A stretch of DNA of 64,000 bases from Haliotis asinina (GCF_037392515.1 NC_090281.1:55220753-55284752), one strand, 5' to 3'. Positions 29,950 to 43,486 are shown, counted from the stretch's first letter. The notes: generated by a model from the letters alone, not told the origin. Made by a program: numbers and translations.

Positions 29950-31800
29950 ACACTGGTAAGTGTCACTGTATAAGTGTTGAGCGAAAGGCTAAAGTTTCCA
30001 GGATTTGACAGTTCGAATATTGGAAATCTGTGATTCCCTGATTTGAAAGATTTAGTTTCCTTACATAAGTGACGAGATAAGCGGATAGATGTGACACTGG
30101 GGTTTTTTTCGTCTCGAACTCAGTAGCTAACAATGAGACAATTTCAGTGTAAGTTTCTATCTTGATATCTCGAGGTGGCGATATATACTAGCGAGAAACG
30201 CGTAGCGGTTAATGTGCGAGCTGAAGTAAGAATAATGTCCCTGTTAATTGAAAACTGAAACACATCAATTGTGCTTGTACTATCAAGTGATCACGCCATT
30301 TCACCAATAACACTCTCCTAACGTCCTGTTACGGTGATTGCAAACCTAGAGATAGTTCAAGATTTACTTTGGCGTTGCGATTGTCCGACTTTGATAAGGG
30401 AAGGCATTCGAAGATTTAGATGACCATTCTAATTGTTCAATATTAGTCTGACAACTGTGTCAGGTCGTAGCTACCTTCAACCTGACAATAGAGAAGACGC
30501 TTGTATCCACAAACACAAGAAGACTGGAGTCGATCCTCCTTCTCAAGGGTCGTAAATCCAGGGCTCCTCCCGCGACCTTCCACCCCTGGACAAGATAAAA
30601 TAAACACACATTCAATCAGTCGACAGTCACACAATTAGACACCTGCAACCATGGAAACCAGCAACAATTAAGAACATCCATTTGAAAAGGTATACACACT
30701 TATCAGCGAGTCTGACCATTGTAATACCCTAAATTTGTAAGTGGTAAAGTTACGAGTAATTTTATTGCGGTATGTCTGTTTTTATGGGTTCCCTATTTGA
30801 TCAACAACGGTCTTATCTGTGAAATGGACACATTACTCTGCCGACCCCGGAATTAAAATCCTCACACATAATCACAGAACGGATTGGAGAGTAATTAGCA
30901 CTTCTGGATTTAACTCGGCAATCAGACAAATTGCTACGAGGTACTGAACGAGGGGGAACGATTACAGTTATTGTCTGCTGTCAAGAGTGTGTATATAGTC
31001 ACATTTACACCTAATTCCCTCAATTGGATTTACTTATCTGTGATTGCCTGAGATGTTGGTTGCCCGTGGCGTTTTGAAAGTGACACCGAAGGGTCTTAGT
31101 TCATCGGTCTTGTTGTAAGGAAATGGGAGGTGGGGGGCCTGTCTTCGTAAGTTAGCCGATAAAAACTGTGAGAAAGAACAATCTTCACAACGACAGATTT
31201 ATCGCTGGTTGCGACACATAACAAGAATTATGAAACAACAAAAATGAACTAAGACCTTTTGCCCACCTGTCTTGTAAAATGAACATATCACGTGTTCCTC
31301 CCACCTTGTTGTATCTGTTCCTGTCGCATGGAACATTCCGTTTGTATTCTCAAATGATCTGCGCGTGTTTGTCTCGCATTTTCCTTCTTTCACCACGTCT
31401 CTCTTTGTTCAGTTTCTCATCACGATGCGAAATTATAAATATATAACTGTATATACTCGATACATCTGATACAGTACACTTACGTCACATACTGATTGCA
31501 TGTGCACATTGAACTACTCATTTGTCTGATAATATAGATACAGCTTAGCCTGCAGGTAGGTCACTGGAGTGGTTTTGCATGGCCTGCTGCTATCGTTGTC
31601 ATTTAGCATGTATTTGTTTGAACTTCAGCTGAAAAATACAGGTGGATACCCAAAGGCTTAAAGGTTTTGATTCAGATGACTCCACAGATGGATTGTGAAC
31701 GTGTTATACGATAATACCATGTAGGAGAAAGAATGCTGTTTTCTGCCATTGTCAACCATTCGGTACGTATTGGTGGCTTGTAACCAGTAGTCAACGATGC
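29950..31800 (+). other. dac: Intron 1, third block: unique noncoding DNA
   Basis: No gene, SINE or array is seen between the degenerate tract and the 50-bp minisatellite. Confidence 0.4.
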
Positions 31801-31809
31801 GTGGTAGAG

Positions 31810-32290
31810 GGACAAAGTTGTTAATGGTGTACGATGTCGTACTTGCTGTAAGTGTTGGGTGACACAGTTGTCATAGGTGTACGATGTAGGAGCTCGGTGA
31901 CACAGTTGTTAATGATGTACGATGGCGTACTTGCTGTAGGAGAGAGGAGACACAGTTGTCAGAGGTGTACAATGACGTACTTGCTGTAGGATTTGGGTGA
32001 CACTGGTGTCATAGGTGTACGATGGCGTACTTGCTGTAGGAGCTCGGTGACACTGGTGTCATAGGTGTACGATGGCGTACTCGCTGTAGGATTTGGGAGA
32101 CACAGTTGTCAGAGGTGTACGATGGTGTACTTGCTGTAGGATTTGGGTGACACTGGTGTCATAGGTGTACGATGGCGTACTTGCTGTAGGAGCTCGGTGA
32201 CACTGGTGTCATAGGTGTACGATGGTGTACTTGCTGTAGGATTTGGGTGACACTGGTGTCATAGGTGTACGATGGTGTACTTGCTGCAGT
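31810..32290. repeat. 50-bp minisatellite, about 9 copies
   Basis: The unit is approximately gatggcgtacttgctgtagg + agctcggtgacactggtgtc + ataggtgtac. Units alternate between 'agctcggtga' and 'atttgggtga' versions, a two-unit higher-order pattern. Each carries two GTAC steps. Confidence 0.93.
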
Positions 32291-32654
32291 CTGTGGGATA
32301 CTGGCGTCATGACGTCCATCCTATCCTCATTATACTGTGGGATACTGGAGTCATGGCCAACAAATCCTAATATTACAGTGAAATACTGGAATCATTCTTT
32401 TTATGGTGAAGGTAGTAGCTGAACATTCCCACTGGTGAAGATTTACATTCTATAATTTTACGCCACGAGGTAAGAAGTATATGTGGGTGTCTTGCGGGTA
32501 CATACAGCCCCCAGAAGCCTTATTTAGATAACCCAGCTTGACAGAATGTTCAGATTGCTCGAGGTCTATGTCATGAGAACATTATAAGGCCACCGAAGTC
32601 ACAGCACAGTTCATGAGGCAGGCACAGGACATTAAAATGTTTTTGCTATTAAGC

Positions 32655-32836
32655 GACGCGATCGACAATATTCCAGCAATATGACGGCTGTTGGAATGAG
32701 TCGTGTCTGGTCCAGACAATCCAGTGGTTGATATTGTGAGCAATACGATAATGCGTTACCGAGTCTGACCATCCAATCCACTTAATCGCCACTTACTACA
32801 GGCTTTGGCTGTTAGAACTAGTCCTACCCCGGAGCT
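32655..32836 (+). mobile_element. SINE family B copy, one of two SINEs in intron 1
   Basis: 'acaatattccagcaatatga', 'gtctggtccagacaatccag', 'gagcaatacgataatgcgtt', 'gagtctgaccatccaatcca' and 'ggctttggctgttag..ctaccccgga' align in order with the copies at 5300-5527 and 51956-52180. The first 25 bases and the far 3' end are eroded. Confidence 0.8.
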
Positions 32837-35800
32837 CTATAAATAAAATGATTAGGCTCTTTAAGAGAACTGTTTTAATTTGAATTTAGCAATATCGCGT
32901 TGGAGACGCATTGTAACCAATAGAAGGAACGAAACCGGTGTTCCGTGGCGACGAGTGTACGCCTTACCCACTTGTCTACCCAACGTCCCATAAACTAGTT
33001 AAGTCTTCAAGAAGAATGGATTTTAATTTCAGGCACAATAACGTAGATATATTTGTATGTACATTTTGAGAATATTGTAAAAATTGCTACCTCGAGTGTC
33101 TATTGGTTTGCCCGTTAGGTGTTGTTTCGTTTGCACATAAGCAGAAAGGGGTCAGACAAGGGACCATTTTACCCCAAAGCCTGTCTACGGTTTATTTGTC
33201 TTTGCAAGGGACCATGTTAGCCCGACAATATGCAAGAACCCGCTTATCTGTAACACCGACAGTGTTATCCACTAATCTGTACAGTGAATGTTGTCTTAAA
33301 GTTTATAGTTTTAGAGGAATCTGCTTTATTAGTCGGACAATTTATGCCACAAATTAGCGGGGTTTTTTATTGAATGCTTAACTAGGCACAGTAACCATAG
33401 CAAAGTGCCCTTTCGCTATTAAAGCATATTAATTGACTATTTTATTTATCAAAGCAACCTATTGGCAAGTAATAATGTTTTTGAATTGAATATTCACTTG
33501 CAAATATATCAAAAGAACGACTCTTGTCAGAGACTCAACAACCATAAGGGTTTTGCATTTAGAATCTTAATGAGTTAGTATTGCTTTACAACTGATTTGG
33601 GTTTTATTGTAGTAAGGGCGAGTCTTCGGGAGGAATTTATATGTTGGAATTATAAAGAAATTAACTTTCATAGAGCCATAATCCATAACAGAATTGTCAA
33701 TAACTTAGCTGATTAACATTTCACAACGACAACATAAAAGGCCAAGGCAAGAAAAGAAGTACGCGTTTCCACGTGCAGGAATTCGTCATAAATCAGCTTC
33801 TTGCACAGAAGTTTGTAAACGACATATCTTTCATACAACATTATTAACTGTCTTTGTACGTTTTAGACACGTGCAGTCGTGTTATACATCATAATAAAAA
33901 CAATTCTGACAGCCAGTGTACAAATATGTAAATGAAATGACTCAAAATCTTAAATTCTGGAAAAGCGAATCGCAATATTCGAATAATGCTATGTGCTGAA
34001 ATGCCAAACTCGAATAAGACACTGGATCTCCGTGTTGAAGGTTAGCTTAAACGTATGTATTCCAGTTGTGTTGATTATTTCAGGAGTTGTTTGGTTGCTG
34101 GTTTGTGACGTTTTTTCCTTCAAGTTAGGCTATTCGATATTTACGTTAAAATATCGCCAATGTTGTAGATATGCACTGTCCCTTTGTCATCTGACGTTAG
34201 ATAAGCATATTGTTACAAAGATGCAAAATGAGGATCGTTATCTAAACGAATACGACCCTTGGTAGTTGACATACTTTGCGATTTCAAGACTTTAGGTTTG
34301 AATCAATAAAATAAAGAGTCTTCTGTCTTTATCAAGGTAGGCTTTGAAGACCCTAGATGACATTTTAACTGTTATTTGCGTGAGAACTCTTCTCGACAGG
34401 ACAGGTAGAGGATTTGGGCATGATAAGAGATACTTGCTACTTCAAATGTTTCTCTGCGTCATAAATGCCACTTTACAAAGATAAATGTGTCACTCTTGTT
34501 CCAAAAATTAGAAACACAGAAAAATGTGATTTTCTTTGTTCTGCCATTTTGTGGTACATGCAGGTGTTAGGGATCTGTTTGGTGGTAAAACATAAAAGGA
34601 TTCGAAAGAAAAATGTCTAATGTGTGATGCGTGTTTGTTAAAACCGGAAAGGTGTAATGAAAGCTTGGTCGTCTTCCAACCACAAAGAGACGGTGAGACT
34701 TCCTTTAATTCGACAAGACAACGTTGTCGTGTTGTAACAACGGCGGCGGTTTCAGCAACGCCGGGGCTAATATTCACTCAAATTAATTCCCATTCGTGAC
34801 ACTTTATCAATAGTCCCCCAAAATAATTATTTTATTTGGAAAATTGCAATCAATTTTATTTATCAAAGGCCGAGAAATTATTGCGAAAATAGCAACGTTG
34901 TCATCCGGGCACTAACGCTTAAAGACAAACGCCCTCTGGAGGGAAGGTATGTTGATCCCTAACCCATGCGAATGAATTTGTCAAGATATAGTGGGATGAG
35001 CCGATGTACGAATGTCTGTTTGTAGAGATTAGAGACTTCAAATCTCAGTCTAATTATCCTGTGTTTAGTGTTTCTTCCTTTCGCCTCGGAACATTTGGTC
35101 TCGTTGTCGAAACAATGAAACGTTATTTAATTGTCGTTACTCCACCGACCTACAGCTGTTAAGAGTACAAAGAAAAAGAATTGACATGCAAGGGAAAGAA
35201 ACTCACATTTGCTTGTGATTAGAGTGGCTTGAATTGAGTTGGAAATTTGAAGAATATTAATTTGGTTTGCGATTGTTCTCTGCTTATTCGGTGAAATCTC
35301 TCGTGAAGTCTCATTATCGTGTACCCCAGCGAGACCTCTGCAAGACAACTTTTTCTAACTTTGCTACAAAAGATCTCAATTTTGCCAAGAGGGCAGGATT
35401 ATTTCCGATTTTCTCCCCTCTCTCATAGGAAAGATTAAATGAAAGTGTGATTCTCGCATCTGATAATGAGTTTGAGCAAGAGGAGTTTGGCAGCGGTCGT
35501 CTATTCTTTCATACACGTCACAGCAATACTGGCCATTGTAGCCCAGCTACACGTTCTTGCGATTTAATTACGCAACACTCTTGATGCAACTTAATTGAAA
35601 ACCACCCTTGAATTAATAAGTTGATAGGATTTTAATAGGGCACACATTACAAATATGTTTCGTCGTTTTCCGCTGAGCAACGAAACAAAATTCGACACAA
35701 TGTATTGCTCAATCAGTGTCGACTGTTTATAGAGAGACTCTGCAACGACTGTACAACGTTGGTTTACACCTTCAGTGATCTTTAGTACTCCGCAGGTCTA

Positions 35801-36885
35801 TAAAATGTCTTGTGCCTTCAATTGAAACGACCCAAAGGCGTTGACAGGTTAGGCCTGAGGCCGAGGCACAGCACAATGGTCGGGGCTTCTCTGAAAGGGG
35901 ACCACGCGCCTTACGCCACACATCGTTCAACATGCCCCCCGTGCAGAGTCAAAATCAAACAGATTTTAAGCCCTTAAGTTCCCTGAGCTGAGTCTCTAAC
36001 TCCCACTATTTACCAACTACAATGTTAGGGCGGAGAACGAACGTCTTGAGAAAGAAAGAATGATCTGTGTTTGGGGGTCGGAAAAATCGATTAGATAATA
36101 ATCTAGATTAAATACAACATGTATCACAATATAATTTGATTGAATCCGTTATGACCACAAATTGGCGTTTTTTAAACGACCCCGCCTTTTAAGCTCAGAT
36201 CTATCTTTTCTTAATTAATCTTCAATCTCCCAGAAAATTGTGTGACAAAATTGTTTGGGCCATGAAATGATATGCGTCATATTTCTTGTATCGCTTATCA
36301 TTTATGCAAATTTATGCAAATGAGGATAAGCAAAGTTACGTATTGCACCCACGTAACATTAACTTCCTGAGTTAAATATAACAAAGCAAAGACACTATAT
36401 TGCGTATAAAAGACAGCAAACTTACTAAGAAAAGTATTTTGTTTTCCGGATATAAAGAATAAGCTGAGTGTATTCAGGGGGTAAATGTGCTCTGCGTCTT
36501 CCCGGTCGGTTACAGTGTTATTGCCCTCGGTCATAAGCTCGTGCAGCCTGTCAAAACGCCATCTGTTTTATCACACTTGGGCCGCTCGAGTAGGCGCAGT
36601 ATAAGCAACTTTGTAATATCCTGTATGTAATATTTTGATTAAATGAACTTTAATATTATTAACTCTAAACATACCATAAATTTGTGTTTGTTTGAAAGGC
36701 GAAATTCAAGCATTTTTGTCACACATCATTAACATTTGACATTGCGCAGAGAATATATTATTAGTAACCAAATAACACGTGCCTTTTGATAACGAATTTC
36801 TTAGCAGTGAGCAGTTATTACGACATATCCTCTACCAATGGTAAGACCTGTTACTTATGTGAACTTTCCAGTGAAAACAAACCGT
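32837..36885 (+). other. dac: Intron 1, fourth block: unique noncoding DNA
   Basis: Four kb without recognisable mobile elements. It holds a CTCF-like word (34930-34943) and the octamer/GATA cluster (36293-36331). No coding signal is seen. Confidence 0.45.
36293..36331. promoter_or_regulatory. Paired octamers bracketed by GATA half-sites
   Basis: Two perfect ATGCAAAT octamers (36304-36311, 36314-36321) are exactly 10 bp apart. They are flanked on the left by GCTTATC (36293-36299) and on the right by its reverse complement GATAAGC (36325-36331). ATGCAAAT is the POU-domain (Oct/Brn) consensus and GATAAG the GATA-factor consensus. The near-symmetric 39-bp layout suggests a compact enhancer core. 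Activity is unproven. Confidence 0.5.
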
Positions 36886-37303
36886 TAGTAATCAGGGGTT
36901 TTCCGCCATTAAAAACAGTGATCAAACGTTTCCACCAATGAATACAGCATTTATTGATCAAATGTTTTCCACCAGTGAAAGCAACATTTAGTGATCAAAA
37001 ACTTCCACCAGTGAAAACAGCAGTTAGTCGTCAAATGTTTATCACCTGTGAAACATCATATAGTGATCAAAAGTTTCCACCACTGACAACAGCATTTAGT
37101 GATCAAAAGGTTCTACCACTGACAACAGCATTTAGTGATCAAAAGGTTCTACCACTGACAACAGCATTTAGTGATCAAAAGGTTCCACCCGTGAAAACAG
37201 CATCCAGTGATAAAAAAAATTCCACAAGTGAAAACAGCAGTTAGTCCTTAAATGTTGATCACCGGTGAAAACGGCATTTAGTGATCAAAAGTTTTCCACC
37301 AGT
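36886..37303. repeat. 36- to 42-bp minisatellite, about 10 copies
   Basis: The unit is approximately cagcatttagtgatcaaaag + gttctaccactgacaa, with flanking versions carrying 'ttttccaccagtgaaaacag'. Three central copies (about 37089-37197) are nearly identical and the outer ones diverge. Each unit has a TGATCA palindrome. Confidence 0.92.
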
Positions 37304-37581
37304 GAGAGAACTGTTTGGGTTTTTCTGCCAAAGAAAGGACAGCAATAGCTAGTGTTATATCTACAGTTGAAACTCAGACCAGTAATTGAAAACAGAGTAT
37401 GATATTAAGCACAATGCATGCACTTGCGTCATGCTCTCATCGCGCTTGGCTCTATAGTCGTTTGACAGGAGTGAGTGAGGGGGTGATGGGATGGGGGTAC
37501 TGTATAAGTAACTGTGAGTTACTGTAACCACACTGTGTCCAGCGTATGCGTCATTTCTTGCTGTGGTCAAGTTCAAAACAC

Positions 37582-37647
37582 GTGGGTGTGAGTGTGGGTG
37601 TGGGTGTGGGTGTGGGTGTGGGTGTGGGTGTGGGTGTGGGTGTGGGT
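37582..37647. repeat. (GGGTGT)n microsatellite, G-quadruplex prone
   Basis: Ten or so GGGTGT hexamers on the + strand. Runs of three G separated by three bases meet the usual G-quadruplex pattern. The HPHPHP ORF on the minus strand is an artefact. Confidence 0.93.
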
Positions 37648-37649
37648 TT

Positions 37650-40600
37650 ATGAGACAATGAGTACACACGTGAGAATCGTCTCACACTACTCACTGTAAT
37701 CAAGTTCAAATAGAGTTAGATCAATCGTTTACTTTATCAAATATCTGTGTTTGTTGTTATATAGTACTCAAACACCCATCCACGTTGGAGCATTAATAAG
37801 TATTTACTTACGAACCTTTTCTATCGATGTTATTATCTGTTGTTCATTGGTAGGAATTAATGTCCAATATATAGAAAACCATTTCATAGCTACATAGCTT
37901 CCTCTGAATAGATGCTCTTCATACAAATTCGGTTATGAATCTACGTCTATGAATATTAACTCATTAAACAAGCAAGAAAAGTAACACAATTATAAGTCTG
38001 GGACGAGACTGCCTTCACATTCACTTGACACAATGTGAGTTTTAACCAGCATACAACCATCGATAAAATGTTTTTCCATAAATTGTTAAATAACAAAAAA
38101 ACACACTCAAATTCCTCAATAAACAAGAGCACTAACGAATTAAAGCAAATTGCTTGTAAAGCTAGCATTTACCAAATTCCCTGCCACAGTCATTAAAGGG
38201 ACAGAATTACGAGCATTTGTGTTATTTGCGAACAAAGAAAGATTACATGCAAATAGCCAAGTTGGGCTTCGACTATCGATTCAGGAAAGTGTTTAGCTTC
38301 ACACCGAATATTCAACTATTGTTCGCGGGATCTCAGGGCACGTGTGCGATTTCACACGCGTCCGAGGTATTCTGAGACGCTACACAGCAAAACAGGACTT
38401 CACAATACTGACAATTTAGTAACGCCATTTATGATATATTGGCGCAATGCACAAGCTCATGACAAGGTTGTAAACTTCTTTCGAGCTGTGATGTCCCTGT
38501 ACATCGCTATGAAACACGTGGGTAGGGTTTATACGCATCGTGGCAAGGGTTCGTGGATAAAGATGGAGACTAGGAATACTCTCAGGACATCATATTGAAA
38601 ATAATACCCGCTTGCGTTGACATGGTGATTATTGCTAATGTGTTTATGCAGCAGAAAATAGCATGTCTAGATAGTGCGATCGGGAAGTAGGTTGAACTTT
38701 GGGCTCAGTGGGGGATATTTAAAGGAAAAGTTAAACAATAGCATTTGACTTTGTATAAAACTTTGAAGCCTATTAATGTTTAAATATCAAATATCACGGT
38801 AATGTGTTATTCGGATAAATCCGTTTTTGAAACATTTTCAAAATTAAAGTTATATTTTTAATGCTTACAAATCAATGGAAAATTGTTTTCGGGAACCTTT
38901 TTATCTAAATGGTGGTTATGATAATATCTATCTTATTTAATAAAAAAGTTGTAAAATCATGTCAAATTGCTTCTGATACTTTTCTCGTTATGTTAAGACG
39001 GTTCAAAGTGCAATTGGAGGGAAATAAATGCCTTTTGTAAGTCAATTACGAGCACAGCTGTCAAAATTTATGATTAAATAGGATGATTTATAAGACCAGC
39101 TCATAAAGACTGGCTGTGCCCCTGTGAATGCTTTGCGGAATGTGATAACTGCTTGAAAATGAAGAGAATTACCGACAAGGGTAGACTACTAGCTCGGAGA
39201 AAAAAGTCAATCAATGGCAAGTAACAGAAAATTGCGAAACACTACGCAAATGTTTTGCCAAACGTTAACGATTTTTTCAGCATTATCACTCTGCTTCCGT
39301 CCTTTTGTGTTTCTCGCGATAGCAAAAGCGTTGCTTTGTCAGATACCGGCGAGAGGGGTTAGGGGTGACACTCAACACGCGCGGACGTCACAGAAGTCAA
39401 GCCCGTATTTTGTAAAACACACGCATTCGGTCACGGGGAATTACTTCGCCACATTCGTGTCAAATGCTTTGACCAAATCGTGGATTCTCGGCAACCGTCA
39501 CTTGAGTGAATAGTACCCTCTTCTAACCAAGGTGGTCACTGTGCTTGGACAAATACAGTTCCTCAACTGACCTCCATATCCCTGGCGTTTAATTGACGGC
39601 GCGGAGTGAATTGAAATGAGAAAGCTTTCAAGGGGAGGAAAGAATGCGATGGTTATTATTGAGACGTAGGGCTAAGCAAATACTTGTTGATGTTCTATTT
39701 GGACTTTTGCTTTGGTTAATTGTCTCCTCCTTTAAGCTTTATCAAACTCTGATCTAATAAATCCAAGCTCGGAAAATAAATACACAGGAATAAGAATCCT
39801 GCCCTGGCGACGCCAGATCATTTACATAGGTTTTTCACCTGAGTTTGAAATAAATACCGACAGGGCGAATTAACAATTCAAGTGTAAAACAATATTTACA
39901 GTTGACTGCTTAGAGAGTTGTCAGTTCAATTTGTATACTAAGGCAAATACAACTCGAGTATTTGAATGTACCTTTCCCCAAGATCATAATGACACCTACG
40001 TGTTTCGGGCGATAGGTAAAAGGGTCGTAAGGGCTGCTGTTGTTTATTATTTGTTAGAGGCCCATGAGCTAATTAGATCAATTAAATGGCACTTCCGTTA
40101 CAAGGGCTGGGAACGCCGATTGCAATGTAACGCTACTGCTCGTAGAAACACGCCATGGAAACAGCTATCCTTTGCATAGGGATAATAATAATATTTGAGA
40201 TCAAATAATCAGTTTTTCTTGTGAATTCCATTAAATGTTGTTATGAAGTTTAAATTTAATTCTTTTAATGCTAATCTTAATCCCAAGGAGTTTAGGTTTC
40301 CTTTGTTGAATTAACGTGATTGAGGTGACGCTTGAGGTATGTTGAAATAAAACTTTAAATTTGACTTTTCAGTTCATGAAAATAATGTTTTATTACCTTA
40401 TAAACATCCTGAATTCACTGACAACCACTTACGTGGTGCAGAAACAGCAAACGGAACCGTTTGCTTTCAGGTTAAAATTAATAAAAGTTAAAACCCAATG
40501 AGAAATTTAAATGTATTTGTCAGAGGTATCCAAAGACACAGTAAAATGATCTCTTAACGTGTTTTGTGTTTAGAAATACCTGCCATTTCTGCACAACATT

Positions 40601-42660
40601 TCAATTCCAGACGTCGCAGACATGGAATCAAAGAAAAAAAAATAAACATATGTACCAAGAAATGGTGCCATGGTTTGAAAACAGGCTGGAGGTAATGCCC
40701 TGTGCCTCAGTAGGCGCTTAGTCTGTTTGACTCTCCAACACAATTGCTCTTGCAATGGCTCGCGCAGCTTAAAAAGCAAATACCGTTTGTCGCAGGCGGC
40801 AGTGAATTGACGAACAATACGCCAAACTGTTCATTTTTCATGAATATGCGTCTGCATTATGTTAGCCTTTGTTCTCTACACGCTGTTAAAACCCCCCATT
40901 GGATTCACTTCTGCCATGCTCAAATCAAGAAGACAAACTACAAAATGTCGGCGAGATTACTAACAAATCTCCACAGTCGATACACACCAAATGCAGTTCA
41001 TGTCGAAAAAACCCGATGTTATCCGGTTGTAACGGGTCGGCCATATTGGTGTGTGTTACTAATTCCCTATTCTCAATAGTCCGAGCGAAATAAGACGGAT
41101 AAATTTGTACTTTTCAAATCGTCGTCATTTGCCATGTCCTGGAGATATTGTATCGTGCCGGAAAACCGCGGCAGACTGTCACGACACCCGAATCTTTCTT
41201 TCCTGTAACGATGTTTCTGGGTAGTCAATAGAAAAATAGGCCTTTATCCACGATGTTTCTATTTACTTTGGCAATACAGGCTTAGAGAGCTGTGTTTTGA
41301 TCATTTCAACTGGGTTTTAACATAAACAGATGTGACCAAGACTGTATTATTACTGCGATAGCCGTGCAAAGCGAAGGGAAATACAATCTCCTTTCACAAA
41401 GGAATACTGGGATAGCTGGCATGGATATGCTTTGTTGTTCAGATCTCAGGTATGTCTCTTGACAGTCCGCTGTTATGAAGAGTGTAAATTATACCACAAG
41501 AGTAAATGTTTCTTTTGAAGTGGCTGGCTGGTTGATGCAAACGTGGATTGGAGGTGCGCTCGGCCTGAGAACGTTCCCACCTGCCATGTCGTCGTGGGTA
41601 GCGTTGTTGCAGTCTCAACCACGGGAATTAACTGAAGCTTTTCCACTTGCTATTGTTACTACCTGGGTGATAACGAACTGGCGAACAAACACGGCTATTG
41701 TTCGGCTGGGCGCTATCTCACGCCTCCCGCGTGAAAAGGGTTGAGTTTGTGACTTTTAATTTGAAAAGTAAATATTTGTCCGACGTGAGGATAGAGTACT
41801 TTTATTTATTTATAATATTTATATGTTACTTTTTATTCGTTTCTTTACATATTTATTTTCCCATCCTTAATATTATTCAGCTGAACAATAGATAGGTTTC
41901 AAACGTTTCTCCGTATCATTTCTCCCCTTGATCTCATACCAACTTTCTCTCTATTCCCTCCTACCTTTTGTCCCCGTTTAATCACGGGATGAGTACCCGT
42001 CAATCAGTTTAATCAGTGTATATTTCAAGAGACAGTTTGTCATCACTTCCTACACTAAGAAGCACAAATATGGACACCCCTTTCATCTTTGCCCCTCATC
42101 TCCCCGTATCTCAGGCAACGAATTTTAATCCCCACCCTCGCTTCCTGTGCTCCCAGTTTTATTTCCGATCATAATATACTGCAGCTATCGTTGTCAAAGT
42201 AGGGTCGTGACCCCAGGGTTACCTCTCCCCCTCTCGCACCTCCCCGTCCCCCTTCACCCGACCCCCATCTGTCTGTTACGCCCCGATGTGTGAAATTGCT
42301 AACCAGTCGACTTACAAGGCCTAGCTTGTAGATAGCCTAGCAGCGTGTGAGACAACTAACATGTTGATCTTAGACCGTTGTTGGATCTGTTTCTTGATGT
42401 CGTTCGTTTCGTATTGTCCACTTCAGGCTCGCTGGACATCGGATCGGTCCAGGGGTCAATCACGTGACCTGCGGGAGAATTAGGACCGGTTCTCATACCC
42501 CTGAGAACCGATAATGATTTTAATGCTCTTCGGGCACCGGTCCCATGACTCGTGTATGTGAGTGATATGAAAGCGAATATGTTACACACGTTACTGCTCC
42601 AGTGAATATTTCCATGACTATCATATTGTAGCTATCGTTAACACACCGTTATTCTCCAGC
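37650..42660 (+). other. dac: Intron 1, fifth block: unique noncoding DNA
   Basis: No mobile element or gene is recognised in 5 kb. 42060-42275 is pyrimidine-rich (ctccccctctcgcacctccc). ORFs of up to 111 residues (40744-41079) lack a family signature. Confidence 0.4.
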
Positions 42661-42669
42661 TTGGCTTAC

Positions 42670-43005
42670 AATCGATATAAATCGTGCAGACCGATCATCG
42701 TTATATGAATATCGACTGATTATCGATAAATATCGAAGTTATCTAAAATGATGCATAAATGACTAAACATTCATAAAGAAGTCAATGCATTTCACATCAG
42801 GGGTGAGTCGTGACAATATGCTGGATTGGGTTTCCTGAACGTTGTCCTGAAATACTTTAGAAGCAACCGATGAATAAAGACCTAACTTAGTGTATATTCT
42901 GATTTTTATAAAAAAATAAAACATGTTTCAATACAATGCAATAGTTCAGATGCAATATTACTGATTACACAATTTCCATATCGATAATCATTAATATTTC
43001 CCATA
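42670..43005. promoter_or_regulatory. ATCGAT-rich motif cluster
   Basis: AATCGATA at 42670-42677, TATCGATA at 42721-42728 and TATCGATA at 42979-42986 sit among several more ATCG words (ccgatcatcg, atatcgac, aatatcgaag, atagcgat). ATCGAT with AT-rich flanks is the target of Onecut and Cut homeoproteins. The density stands out by eye against the rest of the intron. Which factor binds is inference. Confidence 0.35.
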
Positions 43006-43425
43006 GCGATAATTCCGATTATTCATCGTTTTAGCTATCCCTACTTCGTGGTGATGGGCCAGTTGATGGGTTGCACAAAAGGTATCCCATCCCCATCCTT
43101 TAGCTAGGGGGTGTACCCTCCACTCCCATCTCCATTCCACTCTTTTAACCCTTCCCTGTAATGTGTTCCTTGATTATTACATATTGATCATATTATAGTA
43201 TCATCTTATAGCTGAAATTGCAACCCCTAATCAGAAATATGCTTATTTTTCAAGTTATTCCAGTTATTTGTAAACTTAATCTCTCTGTGCATCTGTGTGT
43301 AGCCTAACAAAGCATTCTCATGATTGGCATCTTTGATGACTTCATTGTTTTAGTCGAGCGGATTTATTTCAGCCACAAAAACACGTTCCTTAAATACAAG
43401 ACATCTCCACTGTACGATATATTCA

Positions 43426-43486
43426 GACATGGGATTGATAATCTCTAGACTTGGGATTAATAAGCTCTAGACATGGGATTAATAAT
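43426..43486. promoter_or_regulatory. Triple 22-bp repeat with GGGATTA cores
   Basis: Three tandem copies of '(cta)gacatgggattaata' place GGGATTG at 43431-43437 and GGGATTA at 43453-43459 and 43475-43481, exactly 22 bp (two helical turns) apart. GGATTA is the core for K50 homeodomains of the Otx/Pitx/Goosecoid type. It could be a small neutral tandem repeat, but unit length and core content fit a homotypic site array. Confidence 0.45.
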
